From Kitasatospora sp. MBT63 (GTDB lineage Bacteria; Actinomycetota; Actinomycetes; Streptomycetales; Streptomycetaceae): DNA of 33,439 nt. Of the stretch, positions 29,255-33,439 are shown one piece after another. The stretch's first letter is position 1. Each line of letters opens with the position of its first letter. The position numbers and the translations under genes were made by a program. The stretch covers positions 5,492-38,930 of the forward strand of contig NZ_JAIZ01000786.1 in the NCBI RefSeq assembly GCF_000710465.2. The letters run 5' to 3'. The notes below the pieces were generated by a model. It was not told where the DNA came from. It searched no databases and saw nothing but the letters and a program-made list of their open reading frames with translations.

Positions 29255-29791
29255 GTGACGTTCTACGAGGATTTGAGCCCCTACACCTACTGGGACGGCG
29301 GAGAGTCGTTCACCGACATGACGACGGGCTATCGGTTTCTGACCTTCCAGCCCCGGTACGAGCGCGTGAACATCGGCTGGTTGTCAGATGATCAGCCGTG
29401 GGCCCGTGGGGTGGCGTCGGTCGGCTTCACCGAGAGGCTTGAGGCTGTCCTTGACGCGCAGGTGGTCAACCAGATGCTGGGTCTCCACGAATGCGAGCTC
29501 TGCCCGCCCTCGGAGACGCAGCCACCGGAGTGGTGGGAGCCGCGGCCGGGCCACCGGCGAAGCAGCATCGACACGGGTGAGATCCGTATCCCGGGCGGGC
29601 CGGGCACGGCGTTCGCGGCTCCGACGCTCATCGGCCACTACGTCATCGATCACGGGTACGCGCCGCCGAAGGCCTTCGTGGACGCGGTGCTCGCATTCGA
29701 CCCGTACCGTCATGCGACCGCCGAGTACCCGTGGATGCGGTTCCCCTGGGTGCCCGAGGACGCGGTTCACTACGACGCCTCGGTCGGGTGA
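29255..29791 (+). CDS. DUF7919-like protein
   Basis: 178 residues. TFYEDLSPYTYWDGGESFTD begins it, then VNIGWLSDDQPWARGVASVG, LHECELCPPSET, and GEIRIPGGPGTAFAAPTLIG, with HYVIDHGYAPPKAFVDAVLA near the end. The YxDLSPYTY start, the NIGWL motif and the CELC motif are shared by small actinobacterial proteins annotated as DUF7919, of unknown function. GTG 29255 with AGGA about 9 nt upstream is the likely start. It has no signal peptide or membrane helix. It lies 227 bp after the MscS gene on the same strand but is probably independent. Confidence 0.72.
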   Translation: MTFYEDLSPYTYWDGGESFTDMTTGYRFLTFQPRYERVNIGWLSDDQPWARGVASVGFTERLEAVLDAQVVNQMLGLHECELCPPSETQPPEWWEPRPGHRRSSIDTGEIRIPGGPGTAFAAPTLIGHYVIDHGYAPPKAFVDAVLAFDPYRHATAEYPWMRFPWVPEDAVHYDASVG

Positions 29792-30071
29792 CCGGCACCA
29801 GGAACCGCGCACAGGCCGGTTGGCGCGGCGACCGTCTCCGGTGCCTCCACGGGCCCCGCCGGGATCCGCATCGCCGCTGACGCGCGGGCGGAGGCCGCCC
29901 GGTGACCGCAGCGGGTGGTCGGCTGCCCCGCATCGGCCGGCCAGCCGTCCTGATCGACGGTTGTCCGGCGTTGCGGCGGTCCGGTGCTCAGACCGGACCC
30001 GTGGTGGCGGCGGTCGCGGCGGTGTCCCGGCGGCCGTCGCCGACACCACGTGGAGGTTGCCGGGACCGGAG

Positions 30072-31001
30072 TCAGTGGACCGGTTCGAGGTGGTCGGTGT
30101 CGTGGTGTGCGGTGTTGAGGTGGTTGGCGAGGAAGCGGGCCGCGCGGTCGAGTGCGGCGTCGGCCTCGTCGAGGCGGCCGTAGTGGTGCTGGTAGACGTG
30201 GGGGAGGCCGGGGCCGATTTCGAGGGTGACCTCGACGTCGTCGGCGCCCGCGCGGGCGGCCAGCCGGACCGCGTCGTCGAGGAGGACCTCGTTCGCGCCG
30301 ACCTGGATGAGGAGCGGGGGCAGTCCGGTGAGGTCGGCGAACACCGGGCTGGCCAGGGGCTGTGCCCGGTCGCCCGCGCCGACGTAGAGATCGGCGTAGG
30401 CGCGTATGTCGGCCTCGGTGAAGATGGGGTCGGCATCCTCCTTGGAACGGATGCTCGCTCCGGTGAGGGTGAGGTCGGCCCAGGGGGAGAAGACGACGAC
30501 GGCGGCCGGCTGGGGCAGCCCGGCCTCCCGGGCGGCGAGCAGCGTGGCGATGCTCAGTCCGCCACCCGCGGAGTCGCCGGCGATGACGAGGTCGCGCGGG
30601 TCGGTGCCCGTCGCCAGGAGTTCGCGGTAGGCGGCGAGCCCGTCGTCGACGGCCGCGGGGAAGGGGTGCTCGGGCGCCAGCCGGTAGTCCACCGATGTCG
30701 CGCGCAGCCCGGCGCGGCGGGCCAGTTCGCCGGCCAGCCCTGCGTGGGTGTCGGGTGAGCCGACGAGGTAGCCGCCGCCGTGCAGGAAGAGCAGTCGGCC
30801 GGGGCCGGATGCTTCGGCCGGCTCCAGTTCCAGGGCCGGCCGCCCGCCGAGGACGGTCCCGCGGGTGGTCACGCCCTGGGGCGCGGGCCGGGTGAGGGCC
30901 GCAGCGAAGCCGATGCGCTGCTCGTCGGGGGTGGGCCGCGTCTCGCCGCGGGGGGCGGAACGGAGTGCGGCGTCCAGGGCGTGGCGCTGCTGTCGGGACA
31001 T
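30072..31001 (-). CDS. HSL-family alpha/beta hydrolase (esterase/lipase)
   Basis: 309 residues. The oxyanion-hole motif HGGG is at 74-77 (LFLHGGGYLV), the nucleophile Ser144 lies in GDSAGG, and His268 in GLPHVY. The acid position falls at VGANEVLLDDA, with Glu238 in place of the usual Asp. DYRLAPEHPFPAAVDD is also typical of the hormone-sensitive-lipase family. It should hydrolyse short-chain esters in the cytosol. GGAGG lies 6 nt before ATG 31001, fixing the start. It is divergent from a MarR gene with three palindromes between them, a standard layout for an inducible esterase. Confidence 0.93.
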   Translation of the reverse strand: MSRQQRHALDAALRSAPRGETRPTPDEQRIGFAAALTRPAPQGVTTRGTVLGGRPALELEPAEASGPGRLLFLHGGGYLVGSPDTHAGLAGELARRAGLRATSVDYRLAPEHPFPAAVDDGLAAYRELLATGTDPRDLVIAGDSAGGGLSIATLLAAREAGLPQPAAVVVFSPWADLTLTGASIRSKEDADPIFTEADIRAYADLYVGAGDRAQPLASPVFADLTGLPPLLIQVGANEVLLDDAVRLAARAGADDVEVTLEIGPGLPHVYQHHYGRLDEADAALDRAARFLANHLNTAHHDTDHLEPVH

Positions 31002-31031
31002 GCGGGGCCTCCAAAGGTCGGGATGCGAGGA

Positions 31032-31096
31032 TGGATTCCGGGGAATCCACCTGTCCGACCCTAACCGGATTCTCGGGAAGATGATTCCTGGGAATC
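31032..31096. promoter_or_regulatory. Three MarR operator-like palindromes (GATTCC-NN-GGAATC)
   Basis: Site 1 is TGGATTCC-GG-GGAATCCA at 31032-31049, perfect over 8 bp. Site 2 is GATTCT-CG-GGAAGA at 31068-31081, imperfect. Site 3 is GATTCC-TG-GGAATC at 31083-31096, perfect over 6 bp. All lie between the divergent esterase and MarR starts, so both promoters are likely repressed together. Confidence 0.78.
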
Positions 31097-31112
31097 TACT
31101 GGAAGGCCAAAT

Positions 31113-31559
31113 GTGAGCCACGTCACCTCGATCTTCATCGACCTGGTCCGCGTCGAGACCCGGCTCTACAACGCGGTGAGTGCCCGGCTGCGCGCCGAAC
31201 AAGGCCTGGGGCTGGGGCAGTTCGAGTTTCTGGAGATCATCGACCGCGTTCCGGGATGCCGAGTGCTCGACATCGCCGGCGAAGTGGCGATCACCGTGGG
31301 GGCCGTCAGCAAGGCGGTCGACCGGCTGGTGGCCGCGGGCTGGTGCCAGCGGGTCGCGCACCCCGAGGACCGCCGCTCGTCCGTCCTGCGCCTCACCTCC
31401 GCGGGCGAGGAGCAGCTGTCCGCCTCCCGCCCGATTGTCGAGAGCGAGCTCGTCGCGCTGACCGCGTCGGTTCCCCCGGACGACCTGGCTCGCATCGCCC
31501 CGACCCTGGCCGCCCTCCGCGCAACCCTCGAGGCGGGCCACCATGGCCAGCTGGGATGA
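31113..31559 (+). CDS. MarR family transcriptional regulator
   Basis: 148 residues. The winged helix-turn-helix is evident: GLGLGQFEFLEIIDRVPGCR, VLDIAGEVAITVGAVSKAVD, RLVAAGWCQRVAHPEDRRSS and VLRLTSAGEEQL, with the DRR wing. It begins SHVTSIFIDLVRVETRLYNA, the usual first helix. GTG 31113 has GGAAGG 6 nt upstream. It is the expected repressor for the divergent esterase, through the palindromes at 31032-31096, with release by a small ligand. One cysteine (GWCQRV) next to the recognition region and another at PGCRVL could allow redox sensing; this is inference. Confidence 0.92.
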   Translation: MSHVTSIFIDLVRVETRLYNAVSARLRAEQGLGLGQFEFLEIIDRVPGCRVLDIAGEVAITVGAVSKAVDRLVAAGWCQRVAHPEDRRSSVLRLTSAGEEQLSASRPIVESELVALTASVPPDDLARIAPTLAALRATLEAGHHGQLG

Positions 31560-32025
31560 GGGGTCGTGTCCGGCGAACGGCATCCGGCCGCCGTAGCTGA
31601 GTGACGCTGCTGCTCGGCCCGCACGGCCGATATGACGTATTCACGTTCGGTCGCGTGCGCCGAGGGGCGCAGGCGGGGGCGTCCTGAGGGGGAGTCCCGT
31701 CTGCTTGGCGGCGAGAGTCGGGCGCGCTCGGCGCTTCCTTTCGGCCGTCGCCTCGCTGGGTGCCTGGGTGTCTGGGTGAAATGCGGTGCGGGGGCGTCGG
31801 GGGCCGGGCGGGTGCGGGTCCGGCTGGCTGCCGCCTGCGCGACCTGCTTACCGCCTGGGGCTGCCCGGCCGGCAGCGCCGTCCGGGGTGGATGGGCCAGC
31901 CGGGCCGGGGGGCCGGTAAGGCTAAACGCTATGGGTTTGCTTTAAGTCGTCCGCGCTCCTAGAGTGAGCTAACGCAAAGCCTTAGCTTTTGGGCTGTGCT
32001 CCGCCACTTCAGCCGGGAGAAGCCG
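31560..32025. other. 466-bp intergenic region upstream of the amidase pair
   Basis: No gene is recognised in 31560-31920, which translates only to low-complexity frames. The last 100 bp become A/T-rich and carry the promoter listed at 31936-31978. Confidence 0.4.
31936..31978 (+). promoter_or_regulatory. Promoter of the amidase operon with flanking inverted repeat
   Basis: TTGCTT (31937-31942) and TAGAGT (31960-31965) are separated by 17 bp, a good sigma-70-like pair. TTTGCTTTA (31936-31944) and TAACGCAAA (31970-31978) form an inverted repeat TTTGC-N-TTA around the -10, suggesting a regulator site. The downstream ATG is at 32026. Confidence 0.6.
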
Positions 32026-32235
32026 ATGTCCGTCACAGAACTCACCCCGCCGGAGGCGGCCCGCTGGGCCGCCCACGCCGGGCTCCGACTGCCGGCCGGC
32101 CGTCATGCCTCGGTCGCGGCCACCGCCAACCACATCCGCTCCGTCGTCGCGGTCCTGCGGGAGCTGGACCTCGGGGACACCCCGCCCGCCCCCGCCTTCC
32201 TCGCAGGACAGGAGATGCACGATGCAGCCGTATGA
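32026..32235 (+). CDS. AtzG/GatC-like small subunit of the amidase
   Basis: 69 residues: MSVTELTPPEAARWAAHAGL, then RLPAGRHASVAATANHIRSV, VAVLRELDLGDTPPAPAFLA. This is a mostly helical protein with a C-terminal Pro-rich tail ending QEMHDAAV. Length, helical content and position directly before an amidase gene match the GatC-like partners (AtzG, DUF4089) that embrace AtzE/GatA-type amidases and stabilise them. GGGAGAAG lies 3 nt before ATG 32026, giving the start; a longer frame from 31996 has no support. It overlaps the amidase ATG by 14 nt. The family call rests on context as much as sequence. Confidence 0.65.
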   Translation: MSVTELTPPEAARWAAHAGLRLPAGRHASVAATANHIRSVVAVLRELDLGDTPPAPAFLAGQEMHDAAV

Positions 32236-33439
32236 GATGTCCCTGACCGCGGCCGCCGACGCGATCCGGGAACGGCAGCTGTCCCCGGTCGAGTTGACGG
32301 ACTCCATCCTTCGGCGCATCGCCCAGGCAGAGCCGCGCCTTCATGCCTATGTCACCGTGACCGCCGAGCACGCCCGGCGGGCCGCGCGTGCGGCCGAACG
32401 CGACATCGCGGCAGGCCGTCACCGCGGCCCGCTGCACGGTATCCCCATGGGGCTGAAGGACTTGATCGATGTGGCCGGCACGGCCACATCGGCCAGCTCC
32501 CGGGTCAGAGCCGGCCATCGGGCGCAGGCGGACAGCGCCGTCGCCGCACGCCTGGGGGAGGCCGGCGCCGTCCTGGTCGGCAAGACACACACGCACGAGT
32601 TCGCCTACGGGCTGATCACCCCGCAGACCCACAACGCCTGGGACCGGGGCAGGGTCGCCGGCGGTTCCAGCGGCGGATCGGCCGTCGCCGTCGCTTCCGG
32701 CATGGCGACATTCGCCCTGGGTACCGACACGGGCGGGTCGATCCGGGTGCCCGCCGCGCTCAACGGGGTCGTCGGCCTCAAGCCGACCTACGGGCTCGTA
32801 CCCCGGCACGGCGTCACGTCCCTGTCCTGGTCGCTGGACCACGTGGGCCCGATCACCCGCACCGTCGAGGACGCGGGCACGGTCCTGGCGGCCCTGACCG
32901 GACACGATCCCCGCGACCCCGCCTCCCTGAACACGCCTCCCCGGGACTACCGGCCGGCTGCAGGCACGGACCTGACGGGGCTGCGGGTCGGCGTGCCGCG
33001 CAACTACTACTTCGACCACATCGACCCGGAGATCGAGGCCTCCGTCCGGCGCGCCATCGACCAGCTCCAGGCGCTGGGCGCACGCATCGTCGAGGTCGAG
33101 ATCCCCATGACCCGCTACATCCAGGCCACCCAGTGGGGCCTGATGGTGCCCGAGGCCACCGCCTATCACGAGGCGACCCAGCGCACGACCCCCGAGCTCT
33201 ACCAGGACGACGTCCGCATCCTTCTGGAGGCGGGCGAACTGATGTCCGCCGGTGACTACCTGCGCGCCCAGCGCTCCCGCACCCTCATGCGGCAGGAGTG
33301 GGCCCGCATGCTGCGGGAGGTCGATGTGGTGGCCGCCCCCTCCGTCCCCGCAACCGCCGTCGAGGCCGGTCAGGAGACGATCACCTGGGACGACGGCACC
33401 GTCGAGAGCGTCTCCGACGCCTACGTGCGCCTGTCGTCC
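32222..33439 (+). CDS. Amidase (GatA/AtzE-like), C-terminus cut by window edge
   Basis: 406 residues are visible and the frame is open at the edge; the family is usually 450-480 long. The amidase-signature triad is complete: Lys79 (HGIPMGLKDLIDV), cis-Ser149 (VAGGSSGGSAVAVASG) and nucleophile Ser173 (GTDTGGSIRVPAAL). The following NGVVGLKPTYGLVPRHGV is also typical. It hydrolyses an amide bond; the pairing with a GatC-like subunit resembles AtzG-AtzE. No full tRNA amidotransferase set (GatB) is seen, so it is not the housekeeping enzyme. Start ATG 32222 has AGGAG 7 nt upstream; ATG 32237 is an alternative. Confidence 0.9.
   Translation, partial: MQPYEMSLTAAADAIRERQLSPVELTDSILRRIAQAEPRLHAYVTVTAEHARRAARAAERDIAAGRHRGPLHGIPMGLKDLIDVAGTATSASSRVRAGHRAQADSAVAARLGEAGAVLVGKTHTHEFAYGLITPQTHNAWDRGRVAGGSSGGSAVAVASGMATFALGTDTGGSIRVPAALNGVVGLKPTYGLVPRHGVTSLSWSLDHVGPITRTVEDAGTVLAALTGHDPRDPASLNTPPRDYRPAAGTDLTGLRVGVPRNYYFDHIDPEIEASVRRAIDQLQALGARIVEVEIPMTRYIQATQWGLMVPEATAYHEATQRTTPELYQDDVRILLEAGELMSAGDYLRAQRSRTLMRQEWARMLREVDVVAAPSVPATAVEAGQETITWDDGTVESVSDAYVRLSS

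Overview
The window is very GC-rich, with strong G/C bias at third codon positions, GTG starts, and TetR, LysR, ArsR and MarR regulators beside small enzyme genes. This points to an actinomycete, most likely Streptomycetaceae (Streptomyces or Kitasatospora). It reads as accessory chromosome: short operons, divergent regulator/target pairs, degraded gene fragments, one insertion-sequence remnant and a tandem gene duplication. Both edges cut genes. I see no rRNA, tRNA or CRISPR array.

Layout. 1-3.6 kb: the start of a large secreted DNRLRE-type protein (minus), a frameshifted EF-Tu-C-terminal-like gene, and an NmrA-like SDR. 3.7-6.7 kb (minus): a family 2 encapsulin operon, with a shell protein carrying a cyclic-nucleotide-binding-like domain (2B, EshA-like) overlapping a SufS-like cysteine desulfurase with a long Pro/Ala-rich N-terminal extension typical of encapsulated cargo. 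6.9-8.3 kb: a TetR regulator and an isochorismatase-family hydrolase linked by three copies of one inverted repeat. 8.4-9.3 kb: a possible LPXTG remnant, an L7/L12-C-terminal-domain-like protein and an alpha/beta-hydrolase remnant. 9.5-12 kb: LysR divergent from cupin-DoxX, then a convergent DHFR/RibD-like reductase behind a very strong hairpin. 12.4-13.6 kb: a secreted protein and a four-EF-hand protein.

13.7-17.8 kb (minus): ArsR and MFS transporter (overlapping), then a WD40 propeller protein. 17.9-20.6 kb: an 8-bp tandem repeat, SMI1/KNR4 (SUKH) and YcxB-like proteins, and two tandem 99-residue paralogues of unknown function. 20.7-21.1 kb: a decayed IS5-type transposase. 21.2-22.5 kb (minus): a 37-residue peptide gene immediately before a PIMT-like methyltransferase, a two-gene layout that suggests an aspartimide/isoaspartate-type peptide pathway. 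23.1-25.5 kb: FAD monooxygenase divergent from TetR. 25.9-29.8 kb: CPCC and Imm35/YrhB-like proteins, an MscS channel and a DUF7919-like protein. 30.1-31.6 kb: HSL-family esterase divergent from MarR with three operator-like palindromes. 32.0 kb to the end: a GatC/AtzG-like small subunit and an amidase (cut).

The most interesting units are the 2B shell/cysteine desulfurase pair, the peptide/PIMT pair, and the scatter of immunity-type orphans (SUKH, Imm35, CPCC, YcxB-like, tandem 99-mers) with no toxin gene visible beside them.
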